Source: Methyloversatilis sp.
GTDB lineage: Bacteria; Pseudomonadota; Gammaproteobacteria; Burkholderiales; Rhodocyclaceae
NCBI GenBank assembly: GCA_016791045.1
Contig: JAEUNO010000010.1
Span: 1 to 64,000, forward strand
Direction of reading: 5' to 3'
DNA length: 64,000 nt
Positions within the stretch are counted from its first letter, which is position 1. Each line of letters begins with the position of its first letter. Below, piece after piece: positions 21,755-30,330 of the stretch. Made by a program: the position numbers and the translations under genes. A model generated the notes under the pieces. The model searched no databases, was not told the origin of the DNA, and worked only from the letters and a program-made list of their open reading frames with translations.

Positions 21755-22371
21755 TTTGCAGCGGCTGCCGGAGGCGAATTCTTGGAACGCAGGGACTTGA
21801 CCAGTCCGTCGACGCCGCCGGCACGAATTTCGGAGGCGAAGGTTTCGCGATAATTGGTCACCAGGCTCACGCCTGCGACGCTCACGTCGTACACCTTCCA
21901 GCCTTCACCGTTCTTTTCGAGCGCGTAGTCGATCGGGATCGGCCGACCGCCTGCGCGAACGACCTTGGTCTTGACGGTCACGTCGGTCTGCTCGGGCGTC
22001 ATGCGGAAGGGATCGAATTCGACCGTCTCGTTCTTGTAGCTGGTCAGCGCGTTCGAATAGGTGCGGACCAGCAGCGTACGAAACTCGGTGATCAACTGAC
22101 CCTTCTGCTCGTCCGACGCGTTCGCCCATTCGCGCCCCATCGCCAGCTGCGTCATGCGCGAGAAATTGAAGTGCGGGATCACCTGGGTTTCCACCAGTTC
22201 TGCCGCGCGCTTCTTGTCGCCCGCCTTGATGGCTGCATCGGTTCGCAGCGTGTTCAGCACCTCTTCGGTCACTTCCTTCACGAGCGTGTCGGGCGTCTTC
22301 GCGACGTTCGCCTGGGCACCGGCGCTCAGGGCGAAACTCAGCAGAAACAGTTGAAATATGCGTTTGAACAT
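21751..22371 (-). CDS. mlaC: Periplasmic phospholipid-binding protein MlaC
   Basis: MlaC (206 aa) shuttles phospholipids between the outer-membrane MlaA complex and the inner-membrane MlaFEDB complex. The signal peptide spans MFKRIFQLFLLSFALSAGAQ (1-20), and the MlaC/Ttg2 family segment LAMGREWANASDEQKGQLIT is clear. The start has a GGGAGAA ribosome site. An intrinsic terminator lies just upstream (see that entry). Confidence 0.93.
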   Translation of the reverse strand: MFKRIFQLFLLSFALSAGAQANVAKTPDTLVKEVTEEVLNTLRTDAAIKAGDKKRAAELVETQVIPHFNFSRMTQLAMGREWANASDEQKGQLITEFRTLLVRTYSNALTSYKNETVEFDPFRMTPEQTDVTVKTKVVRAGGRPIPIDYALEKNGEGWKVYDVSVAGVSLVTNYRETFASEIRAGGVDGLVKSLRSKNSPPAAAAK

Positions 22372-22385
22372 GGGTTCTCCCAGAT

Positions 22386-22414
22386 GAAAAAGGCCTGTCG
22401 CCATGCGACAGGCC
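22386..22414 (-). terminator. Rho-independent terminator between mlaA and mlaC
   Basis: On the minus strand a perfect 9-bp stem GGCCTGTCG/CGACAGGCC with a 5-base loop is followed by TTTTT. It lies after the mlaA stop and only 15 bases before the mlaC start, so it should end or attenuate the mlaFEDA transcript ahead of mlaCB. Confidence 0.75.
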
Positions 22415-22460
22415 GTTATGACCATGCCGCCCCGCCAGACTGGCCGGGGCACTGAAGCGG

Positions 22461-23324
22461 TCAGTTCGACGCTACGGCAAGCTCCGTCGAAGCCTGCGAA
22501 CTCATGGCATCAACGCCCATGGTGGCAGGGGTGCCGACAAGCATGAAGCGCCAAGTTGCTTCAATCGGTAACATGGTCATCAGGTTCTCGCTCGGCGAAA
22601 GCTGTGCGAACGGGCTTTCACGCGGTGCGTTTCCGTCATAGATCAGGCTGCGGCGACGCTGCAGGTAGGCATCACGCACGTAAGCGTACTTGTCGAGCGC
22701 GGCAGCTTCGATCGCGCTTTCAGCCTTCAGGAAATCGGCGCGCATATCGACGGCACGCAGCGCCAGGGCCGAATTGCGGACCGAGACCGGATCATGGTTG
22801 GCGACCGGATCAACCCAGACGTCGACCAGGAAGCCGCCGGTGTCGCGCAGCGTGCGCGGCCCGATGATCGGAAGCACGACATAGGCACCATCGCCCACAC
22901 CCCAACGGCCGAGCGTCTGGCCGAAATCTTCCTCGTGTTTCTCCAGTCCCATGCCGGTGGCGACGTCGAACAGGCCGACGATGCCGATGGTCGTGTTGAT
23001 CACCACGCGCCCGACGTCGGACAGTGCTTCACCGGGCTTGCCCTGGATCAGGTTGTTGAAACCGATCCACAGGTCGGCAATGTTGCCGAAGAAATTCGAC
23101 ACACCCGTCTGGACGGGCGTCGGCGTGATGTAGTCATAGCCTTGCGCGACCGGCTTGATGAGCGCCTTGTCGACCGTTTCATTGAATGAAAAGACCGCGC
23201 GATTGAATCCTTCGATCGGATCCTTCGGATTGCCCGAGGTCGCGCAACCGGTCATCAGCGTTGCAGCAATGGCTGCAGCGAGCACCGGACGTATGTTGGA
23301 TATCTGCTTTTTTGTATGGGTCAT
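22461..23324 (-). CDS. mlaA: Outer-membrane lipoprotein MlaA (VacJ)
   Basis: MlaA (287 aa from this start) removes mislocalised phospholipids from the outer leaflet. The lipobox LMTGC places lipidated C27. The conserved core DPIEGFNRAVFSFNE, RRVVINTT-like region and FGQTLGRWGVGDGAYVVLP are present. Two alternative starts (GTG at 23360 overlapping the mlaD stop, and ATG at 23357) would lengthen the signal peptide by 11-12 residues; I chose 23324 because it leaves a compact basic n-region. MlaA encoded inside the mla operon, between mlaD and mlaC, is typical of betaproteobacteria. Confidence 0.92.
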   Translation of the reverse strand: MTHTKKQISNIRPVLAAAIAATLMTGCATSGNPKDPIEGFNRAVFSFNETVDKALIKPVAQGYDYITPTPVQTGVSNFFGNIADLWIGFNNLIQGKPGEALSDVGRVVINTTIGIVGLFDVATGMGLEKHEEDFGQTLGRWGVGDGAYVVLPIIGPRTLRDTGGFLVDVWVDPVANHDPVSVRNSALALRAVDMRADFLKAESAIEAAALDKYAYVRDAYLQRRRSLIYDGNAPRESPFAQLSPSENLMTMLPIEATWRFMLVGTPATMGVDAMSSQASTELAVASN

Positions 23325-23356
23325 CTGGCGAGCTTCCCGGCTATGCGTTACGCACA

Positions 23357-23833
23357 TCACTGCTCGGGAGCCTGCGGGCTCTCGGCAGCCTTGTTGAACA
23401 TGAACTGACTGATCAGCTTTTCAAGCACTACCGCAGACTGCGTCTTCGTTATCGTTGCGCCGGCGGCGAGCATTTCCGTATCGCCACCGACTTCAAAACC
23501 GATGTACTGCTCGCCAAGCAAGCCCGACGTCAGGATGGTCGCAAACGTGTCACGCGGGAAAACATACCGCTTATCGACATCCATCTTGACCACCGCGACA
23601 TAAAGAGTGGGGTCGAAAGTGATTTCCGTCACTCGACCGACCACGACACCCGAGCTTTTTACCGGGGCACGCGGCTTCAGGCCACCGATGTTATCAAAGT
23701 TGGCTTGCAGCCTGTATGTCTCGCCTATGTTAGCGGACGCAAGGTTGCCGACCTTTAGTGCCAGAAACAACACTGCGGCCACGCCGATCGCCACGAACAC
23801 ACCGACCCAGAGGTCGAGCACAGTACGGTTCAT
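23357..23833 (-). CDS. mlaD: MCE-domain phospholipid transporter subunit MlaD
   Basis: MlaD (158 aa) is the single-pass inner-membrane MCE protein that forms a hexameric ring over MlaE. Its transmembrane helix is about 7-26 (LWVGVFVAIGVAAVLFLALK), followed by one MCE domain with SGVVVGRVTEI and LLGEQYIGFE. It overlaps mlaE by four bases (ATGA). Confidence 0.95.
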   Translation of the reverse strand: MNRTVLDLWVGVFVAIGVAAVLFLALKVGNLASANIGETYRLQANFDNIGGLKPRAPVKSSGVVVGRVTEITFDPTLYVAVVKMDVDKRYVFPRDTFATILTSGLLGEQYIGFEVGGDTEMLAAGATITKTQSAVVLEKLISQFMFNKAAESPQAPEQ

Positions 23834-24618
23834 CCGTTACCCCTGAACATGAAGGATGTGAGCACAAAATCCAGCGCCAGAATGGTGAGCGCCGAATTGA
23901 CAACAGTTCGCGTGATCGCGCGCGACACGCCCTCGGCGGTCGGGGCCGAATCGTAACCTTCGAAAACCGCGATCAGCGACACTGCAAAGCCGAACACCAC
24001 GCTCTTGATGATGCCGTTCACGATGTCGTAGCGGAAATCGACCGATGCCTGCATCTGCGACCAGAAGGCACCGTCATCGACGCCGATGAACACGACACCG
24101 ATGAACCAGGCGCCGAACACGCCCATCATCGAAAACAACGCCGCCAGCAGCGGCATAGAAATGACGCCACCCCAGAAGCGCGGCGCGACGACGCGCGCGA
24201 TCGGATCGACCGCCATCATGTCCATCGCCTTGAGCTGTTCGGTCGTCTTCATCAGGCCGATTTCCGCCGTCAGCGCCGAACCTGCGCGGCTGGCGAACAG
24301 CAGCCCGGCAACCACCGGCCCCAGTTCGCGCACCAGCGACAGCGCCACCAGAATGCCCAGTGCCTCGCTCGAACCGTAGCGCTGCAGTGTTTCGTACCCC
24401 TGCAGACCGAGCACCAGACCGACGAAGAAGCCGGACACCATGATGATGATCAGCGACAGCACGCCGGTCGAAAACACCTCGCGAATGGTCAGCGAGAAGC
24501 GCGAAAACGCCGTACCCGAGCGCATCAGCACCGCAACGAAGAAGCGGCTGGCGAAGCCAAGCCGCCACAGACCGTCGAGCGTGCGCGCCCCCATCGAGCG
24601 AAGCACCCGGGCGATCAT
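23830..24618 (-). CDS. mlaE: Phospholipid ABC transporter permease MlaE
   Basis: MlaE (262 aa) is the membrane permease of the Mla complex. The family signatures LVLGLQGYETLQRYG, LVRELGPVVAGLLFASRAGS and TAEIGLMKTTEQLKAM are all present, and about five transmembrane segments can be seen. It overlaps both mlaF and mlaD by four bases. Confidence 0.96.
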   Translation of the reverse strand: MIARVLRSMGARTLDGLWRLGFASRFFVAVLMRSGTAFSRFSLTIREVFSTGVLSLIIIMVSGFFVGLVLGLQGYETLQRYGSSEALGILVALSLVRELGPVVAGLLFASRAGSALTAEIGLMKTTEQLKAMDMMAVDPIARVVAPRFWGGVISMPLLAALFSMMGVFGAWFIGVVFIGVDDGAFWSQMQASVDFRYDIVNGIIKSVVFGFAVSLIAVFEGYDSAPTAEGVSRAITRTVVNSALTILALDFVLTSFMFRGNG

Positions 24619-25436
24619 GCGTGCGTCTCCATCAGGGTTGTCCGGTAATCGTCACCCGGAAAATGGAATGGCAGCGGCCCGTCGATCTCCGCGTTGACGA
24701 ATTGATGCACGAACGGATCGGTCGAGGCACGGATCTCGTCCGGCGTCCCTTCGGCCACCACCTTGCCGGCCGACAGGAAATACAGGTAGTCGACGATTTC
24801 CAGCGATTCGTGCACGTCGTGCGTCACCATGATCGAACTGGCGCCAAGTGCGTCATTGAGCCGGCGGATCAACTGACCGACCACGGCAAGGGAAATCGGA
24901 TCAAGCCCGGCGAAGGGCTCGTCGTACATGATGAGCATCGGGTCAAGCGCCACGGCGCGGGCCAGTGCGACGCGCCGCGCCATACCGCCCGAAAGTTCGG
25001 CCGGCATCAGTTTCCATGCGCCGCGCAACCCGACCGCATGCAGCTTGGTCATGACCAGGTCACGGATCATGTCGGGCGGCAGGTCGGTATGTTCGCGCAA
25101 CGGAAAAGCCACGTTGTCGAACACGTTCAGGTCGGTAAACAGCGCGCCGAACTGGAACAGCATGCCCATGCGCCGCCTGGCCGCATACATTTCGCGACGC
25201 GACAGCCGCGCAAGCTCCTGACCGTCCACCGTCAGGTGGCCCGCCGTCGGCTTGAGCTGACCGCCTATCAGGCGCAGCAGCGTCGTTTTCCCGCAGCCGC
25301 TGCCGCCCATGATGGCGACCAGCTTGCCGCGCGGAATGCGCAGATTGATGCCGGAAAGAATGGGCCGCGTGTCGTAGGCAAAGTCGACGTTCTTCAGGTC
25401 GACCAGGATGTCGTTGGCCGGAGGGGACAGTGACAC
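24615..25436 (-). CDS. mlaF: Phospholipid ABC transporter ATPase MlaF
   Basis: MlaF (273 aa) powers the Mla transporter. Walker A is GGSGCGKTTLLR, the signature is LSGGMARRVALARAV, Walker B is LIMYDEPFAGLDP, and the H-loop is in MVTHDVHESL. It begins with GTG and is the first gene of the mla operon, divergent from the sigma-54 response regulator with about 104 bases between start codons. Confidence 0.95.
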   Translation of the reverse strand: MSLSPPANDILVDLKNVDFAYDTRPILSGINLRIPRGKLVAIMGGSGCGKTTLLRLIGGQLKPTAGHLTVDGQELARLSRREMYAARRRMGMLFQFGALFTDLNVFDNVAFPLREHTDLPPDMIRDLVMTKLHAVGLRGAWKLMPAELSGGMARRVALARAVALDPMLIMYDEPFAGLDPISLAVVGQLIRRLNDALGASSIMVTHDVHESLEIVDYLYFLSAGKVVAEGTPDEIRASTDPFVHQFVNAEIDGPLPFHFPGDDYRTTLMETHA

Positions 25437-25540
25437 GAGAACAGGGTATGCGGGTAGCAGGGAGCGCGATTGTAGCAGAGGCGCTCCACGGGCCGCAGCG
25501 ACGCTTCAGGATGCGCCATCGGCGTGCGCTATCATCGGTC

Positions 25541-26992
25541 ATGACTTTCGCGAACGCTGCCCGCCCGACGAAAACCGAAGCGCCGCGGCCCGGACTGCTG
25601 ATCGTCGACGACGATCCGCTGATTGCCGATTCACTCAGCTTCCTGCTCGAGGCGGATTTCCTCGTCACCAGCCGCGCCTCCCGCGGAGCGGCCATCGCAT
25701 GGCTGCGCGAACAGCCGGCAGCACCTAAACTGGCGCTGATCGATCTTGGCCTGCCGCCCTGCCCGCATCGACCCGATGAAGGGTATGCGCTGATCGCCGA
25801 CCTGCTGGCCCACGCGCCGGACACCCGCATCGTGGTGCTGTCCGGCCAGGGGGAGGAAGGCCTCGCTCGCCATGCGCGGGCGCTTGGCGCCACGGAATTC
25901 GTGTCCAAACCGGCGCAGCCCGCGGTGCTGCATGCGCTGCTGCGCCAGCTGGCCGAAACCTGCACCCCGCCACCTCCCGCCCTGCCGGCGCTGATCGGCG
26001 ACAGCGAACCGGTGATCCGGCTGCGCGCACAGATCGTGCAGTACGCAGACCTGCCGTATCCGGTGCTGGTGGAAGGCGAATCGGGCACCGGCAAGGACAT
26101 TGTCGCCAACTGCCTGCACGCCGGCACGACGCGTGGCGGTCAGCCCTTTCTGGCGCTCAATTGCGCCGCCATTTCTCCCAGTCTGGTCGAGCCGACGCTG
26201 TTCGGCCACGCGCGCGGCGCGTTCACCGGTGCGCAGACGGCACGTGCCGGCTATTTCGAGGAGGCCGCGTCGGGCAGCCTGTTTCTCGACGAGATCGGCG
26301 AGCTGCCGCTCGATCTTCAGGCCAAGCTGCTGCGCGTGCTCGAGAACGGTGAATACCAGCGCGTCGGCGAGACGCAGTTGCGCCGTTCAAGCGCACGCAT
26401 CATCGCCGCCACCAATCGCGATCTGAGCGAGGAAGTCCGCGCCGGGCGCTTCCGGTCGGATCTGTATCACCGGCTCAGCGTGTTCACGATCACCCTGCCG
26501 GCCCTGCGCGACATGGGCGGCGACCGGCTGCAGCTGCTCGAGCACTTCCGCGGGCAGTTCTGCGCCCAGCTCGAACGGCCGCCGTTTTCGCTGGCAGCCG
26601 ATGCGCGCGCGGCCTGGCTGGCCTACGGCTTTCCCGGCAATGTGCGCGAACTGCGCAACATCGTCATCCGGTTGTCCACCAAGTATCCGGGGCGCGAAGT
26701 GGGACTGGCCGATCTGCAGGCGGAATTCGACCCGGCCGGCAACACACCGGCCGCGCCGGCGCTGCACGACGCACCGGCGCGCGAGCTGTCGGATATTGCA
26801 CTCGACGAGCTGCGCGCCGGCGGCTTCCGGCTCGACGCCCGGCTGCGCGAATGGGAAAGCGCCTATATAGATGCCGCCATGCGGCTGGCGCGCGGCAATG
26901 TGAGCGCAGCCGCACGACTGCTGGGCATCGCGCGCACGACGCTGTACCACCGCATGGACACGCCGGATGCCGACGCCGGGCGCGGCGACTGA
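25541..26992 (+). CDS. Sigma-54-dependent response regulator (PrsR/PEP-CTERM-box type)
   Basis: This 483-aa NtrC-type activator has a receiver domain at 18-138 with phospho-acceptor D68 in LIDLGLPP, acidic pocket D23-D25 and K123. The AAA+ domain has Walker A GESGTGKD (about 179-186), the sigma-54 contact loop GAFTGA (226-231) and Walker B SLFLDEIGEL. A Fis-type helix-turn-helix ends the protein (RGNVSAAARLLGIARTTLYH). The receiver pattern IDLGLPPCPHRPDEGYALI and HAPDTRIVVLSG resembles the PrsR group that controls PEP-CTERM genes. No partner kinase is adjacent. It sits two bases before mshM, so it may also regulate, or be transcribed with, the pilus cluster. The start at MTFANAARPT is preferred. 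Confidence 0.85.
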   Translation: MTFANAARPTKTEAPRPGLLIVDDDPLIADSLSFLLEADFLVTSRASRGAAIAWLREQPAAPKLALIDLGLPPCPHRPDEGYALIADLLAHAPDTRIVVLSGQGEEGLARHARALGATEFVSKPAQPAVLHALLRQLAETCTPPPPALPALIGDSEPVIRLRAQIVQYADLPYPVLVEGESGTGKDIVANCLHAGTTRGGQPFLALNCAAISPSLVEPTLFGHARGAFTGAQTARAGYFEEAASGSLFLDEIGELPLDLQAKLLRVLENGEYQRVGETQLRRSSARIIAATNRDLSEEVRAGRFRSDLYHRLSVFTITLPALRDMGGDRLQLLEHFRGQFCAQLERPPFSLAADARAAWLAYGFPGNVRELRNIVIRLSTKYPGREVGLADLQAEFDPAGNTPAAPALHDAPARELSDIALDELRAGGFRLDARLREWESAYIDAAMRLARGNVSAAARLLGIARTTLYHRMDTPDADAGRGD

Positions 26993-26993
26993 C

Positions 26994-28466
26994 ATGTATC
27001 TCGAACACTTCGGCCTGCGCGAATCACCGTTCCGCATCACCCCGCATGCCGATTTCTTCTTCGGCGGCGCGAACCGCCGGGCACTGCTCGACGCGCTCGT
27101 CTATGCGCTCGGACGCGAAGAGGGGCTGGTCAAGGTCAGCGGCGAAGTCGGTACCGGCAAGACCATGCTGGCGCGGGTGCTGATCGATCACCTTCCCGCC
27201 CATCTGCGCGCCATCTATCTCGCCGACCCGCTGATGAACCGAGGCGAACTGCTCGCCGTGCTGGCCGACGAGCTGGGCTGCGCGCCCGCCACCGGCAGCG
27301 ATGGCAGCGCGCACCGGCTGCTGCGCGCGGTGCAGGAGGCGCTGGTGGCCGAATTCGCCGCCGGTCGCCAGATCGTGCTGCTGATCGACGAGGCGCATGC
27401 AATGCCGGCGGAAACGCTGGAACAGATCCGCTTGCTGTCCAACCTCGAATCCGAACGGCACAAGCTGATCAAGATCGCGCTGTTCGGCCAGCCGGAGCTG
27501 GACGACCTGCTGGCGCGCACCGACATGCGGCAACTGAAGGACCGCATCACCCAGCATTTCCGGCTCGACCCGCTGCAGCCGGACGACGTCGGCACCTACA
27601 TCGATTTCCGCATGCGCGCCGCCGGCTATCGCGGACCGAACGTATTCGACGCTGCCTCGGTGACACGCATCGCGCGTGATTCGGGCGGCCTGACACGACG
27701 CATCAACATCCTGGCCGACAAGGCGCTGCTGGCGGCGTTCGCGCGCGGCGCGCACGGCGTCACGGCAGCCGACGCCACGCGTGCGTTCGCCGACACCGAA
27801 CTGCGCGTGCCGGCAGCGGGCGGCGTCACGCCGACACGGCTGGCGCTGGCGGTCGCGGCATCCGTCGTGCTGCTGGCCGCCGGTTTTCTGCTCGGGCGCA
27901 GCATCGACCAACGGCCTCCCGAAACAGCCCTCCCGGCAGCGACCGCCGGCGACACGACGGCGGCCGCCCCGGCCAGTCGCCCGCCGGAGCCGCCGCCGGC
28001 CGCGGCCCCGGCGCCTGAACAGGCCCCACCTGCAGTCCCGGCGGATGAACCGGCCGTCCTGCCGGTTGCCGCACTGCCGGACACTATCGCTTCAGCGCCA
28101 CCCGCCGCTGCACCGGAACCGGCTGCGGCGCCTCCCGCGCCTGCCGACGACCTGTCTTCACTGCTGGCATCGAGCAAGTCATGGACAACCTCGGCGCCCG
28201 ACGACCGCTGGTTCATCCAGCTGATGTCGGCCCCGGTCGCCCAGGGCGAACAGGTCGAGCGCTATGTCCGGCGCGCCCGGCGTACCCTCGACGCACAGCA
28301 GTTGCGGGCCTATCGCGCGGACACTTCAGGCGGCACCAAGCTGGCGGTGATCTACGGCGACTTCCCGGATCAGCGCACTGCGCAGCAGGCGCTCGCCACG
28401 CTGCCCGACTGGATCGCCACCGCGCGGCCGATTGCGCGGCAGGTACGCAGCCTGCGCCAGCCCTGA
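26994..28466 (+). CDS. mshM: MshM/ExeA-like AAA ATPase with C-terminal SPOR domain
   Basis: This 490-aa protein begins with an ExeA/MshM-type AAA domain (MYLEHFGLRESPFRITPHAD). Walker A is GEVGTGKT (50-57), Walker B is IVLLIDEAHA (127-136) and the sensor region is IALFGQPELD. One transmembrane helix is at about 282-303, followed by a Pro/Ala-rich periplasmic stretch and a SPOR-like domain at about 404-488 (RWFIQLMSAP, KLAVIYGDFPDQRTAQQAL). SPOR domains bind denuded septal peptidoglycan. It is the first gene of the MSHA-type cluster; it likely helps place the secretin in the cell wall. Confidence 0.85.
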   Translation: MYLEHFGLRESPFRITPHADFFFGGANRRALLDALVYALGREEGLVKVSGEVGTGKTMLARVLIDHLPAHLRAIYLADPLMNRGELLAVLADELGCAPATGSDGSAHRLLRAVQEALVAEFAAGRQIVLLIDEAHAMPAETLEQIRLLSNLESERHKLIKIALFGQPELDDLLARTDMRQLKDRITQHFRLDPLQPDDVGTYIDFRMRAAGYRGPNVFDAASVTRIARDSGGLTRRINILADKALLAAFARGAHGVTAADATRAFADTELRVPAAGGVTPTRLALAVAASVVLLAAGFLLGRSIDQRPPETALPAATAGDTTAAAPASRPPEPPPAAAPAPEQAPPAVPADEPAVLPVAALPDTIASAPPAAAPEPAAAPPAPADDLSSLLASSKSWTTSAPDDRWFIQLMSAPVAQGEQVERYVRRARRTLDAQQLRAYRADTSGGTKLAVIYGDFPDQRTAQQALATLPDWIATARPIARQVRSLRQP

Positions 28467-28581
28467 AAATGCCAGAGGCATTGACGGAACAGGGCCGGCT
28501 GCGCATCATGTTGATCGACCCCGGATTCCGCGTACCATCCGAATTCAGTTTCATTCCGAGTCACCGTCCGTCTCCGTGCCC

Positions 28582-30330
28582 ATGACAGCATTGCTGCGCC
28601 CTGTTCTGCCCTGCGCCGTGATTGCGGCCCTGCTTGCCGGTTGTGCGGCGCACACCCCCCAGCCGATGTCGGATGCGCACGTCGTGGCGAAGAAGGCCGA
28701 CGGTGCGGCCAGCGCGGCGCGCGAAGGCATCCCGCCGCCGGTCGCCCGCCCGCTGTCACCGCCCCAGCCACAGCCACGGCACAAGTCGGAAACCTACAGC
28801 GTGGTGGTCAACCGGGTGCCGGTAAACGAATTGCTGTTCGCGCTGGCGCGTGACGCCAAGGTGAATGTGGACATCCACCCCGGCATCGAGGGTGCGGTCA
28901 CGCTGAACGCGATCGACCAGACGCTGCCGCAGTTGCTCACCCGCATCGCCACCCAGGTCGACATGCGTTTCGAGCTCGACGGACCGAACCTGGTCGTGAT
29001 GCCCGACGCGCCCTACCTGCGCAGCTACCGGGTCGACTACGTGAACATGTCGCGCGACGTCACCGGTGCGGTGTCTATCAACACGCAGATCGCCTCGACC
29101 AGTTCTGCCGCGGTCACCGGCACCGGCGGCACTGCAAACATCGCCACGCAGACCGGCAATGCCGGCAACAGCTCCAGCACCCGGATCGAGAACGTCGCGA
29201 AGAACCGATTCTGGGAGTCGCTGGAACGCAACATCCGCGACCTGCTGCACGAAACCGACAAGCTGCTGCCGGACACGATGACCGAACCGGCAGTCGCGCC
29301 GGTCGCCGGTACCGATCCGGCTGTCGCCGCCCCGCCGGTCGAGCGACGCGCCACCTTCCGCGAGGCGGCGTCGGTCATCCTGAATGCCGAAACCGGCGTC
29401 ATCAATGTGCGCGCCACCTCGCGCCAGCACGAGAAGGTGCAGGAATTCATCAGCCAGGTGACGCGCATCGCACGTCGCCAGGTACTGATCGAAGCAACCA
29501 TTGCCGAGGTGCAGCTGACCGACAACTACCAGCAGGGCATCGACTGGACCGCCTTTGCCGGCGGTGGGAAACGCGGCGGTGCCACGGTGTCGCTGAACAC
29601 CAGCTCGACCGATCTGACCACCAACGCGCCGTTCGCCATCGGTCTGGGGCGCAACCGCGAACTGGTCGACAGCATCAAGCTGCTTGAAACCTACGGCGAC
29701 GTGAAAGTGCTGTCGAGCCCCAAGCTGTCGGTGCTGAACAACCAGACCGCGCTGCTGAAGGTGGTCAACAACATCGTCTATTTCGAGATCAAGTCCGATG
29801 TGGTCGCGAATACCAACACGCAGGCCGTGCGCAGTTTCACCGCCACACCGCGCTCGGTATCGGTCGGCCTGGTGATGGCGGTCACACCGCAGATCAGCGC
29901 CGACGGCTTCGTGCTGCTGAACGTGCGACCGACCATTTCACGCAAGGTGGGCGACGCGCAGGATCCGACGCCCGACCTGAGTTCGCCCAATCTGGTGCCG
30001 GTCATTCAGACGCGCGAGCTGGAATCGGTCATGCGCGTGGCCAGCGGCGAAACCGCGGTGCTCGGCGGTCTGATGCAGGACGAGCTCAACTTCCGCCGCG
30101 ACAGCATTCCCGGCGTGTCCGCACTGCCCTTCATCGGCGCACTGCTGTCGGCGCGCAACGAAACGTCGCGCAAGACCGAACTGGTCGTGCTGATCCGCCC
30201 GGTCGTGATCGAAGACGCCAGCCTCGACGGTGACTACCGATCGCTGGTGGATTCGCTGCCGGACGAGCGCTTCATGAAACCGACCTTCCCGCTGCCCGGC
30301 GCGAACCGGAAAGTGGAGCCGGCGCAGTGA
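28582..30330 (+). CDS. mshL: MSHA-type pilus secretin MshL
   Basis: MshL (582 aa) is the outer-membrane secretin of the MSHA-type pilus. It is a lipoprotein (lipobox ALLAGC, lipidated C19) with a secretin N0/N1 region (YSVVVNRVPVNELLFALARD) and a C-terminal secretin barrel. Barrel features are VKVLSSPKLSVLNNQTALLK, VGLVMAVTPQI and the terminal GETAVLGGLMQDE and KTELVVLIRPVV. The start MTALLRPVLPC gives the signal peptide. It lies 115 bases after mshM. Confidence 0.93.
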   Translation: MTALLRPVLPCAVIAALLAGCAAHTPQPMSDAHVVAKKADGAASAAREGIPPPVARPLSPPQPQPRHKSETYSVVVNRVPVNELLFALARDAKVNVDIHPGIEGAVTLNAIDQTLPQLLTRIATQVDMRFELDGPNLVVMPDAPYLRSYRVDYVNMSRDVTGAVSINTQIASTSSAAVTGTGGTANIATQTGNAGNSSSTRIENVAKNRFWESLERNIRDLLHETDKLLPDTMTEPAVAPVAGTDPAVAAPPVERRATFREAASVILNAETGVINVRATSRQHEKVQEFISQVTRIARRQVLIEATIAEVQLTDNYQQGIDWTAFAGGGKRGGATVSLNTSSTDLTTNAPFAIGLGRNRELVDSIKLLETYGDVKVLSSPKLSVLNNQTALLKVVNNIVYFEIKSDVVANTNTQAVRSFTATPRSVSVGLVMAVTPQISADGFVLLNVRPTISRKVGDAQDPTPDLSSPNLVPVIQTRELESVMRVASGETAVLGGLMQDELNFRRDSIPGVSALPFIGALLSARNETSRKTELVVLIRPVVIEDASLDGDYRSLVDSLPDERFMKPTFPLPGANRKVEPAQ

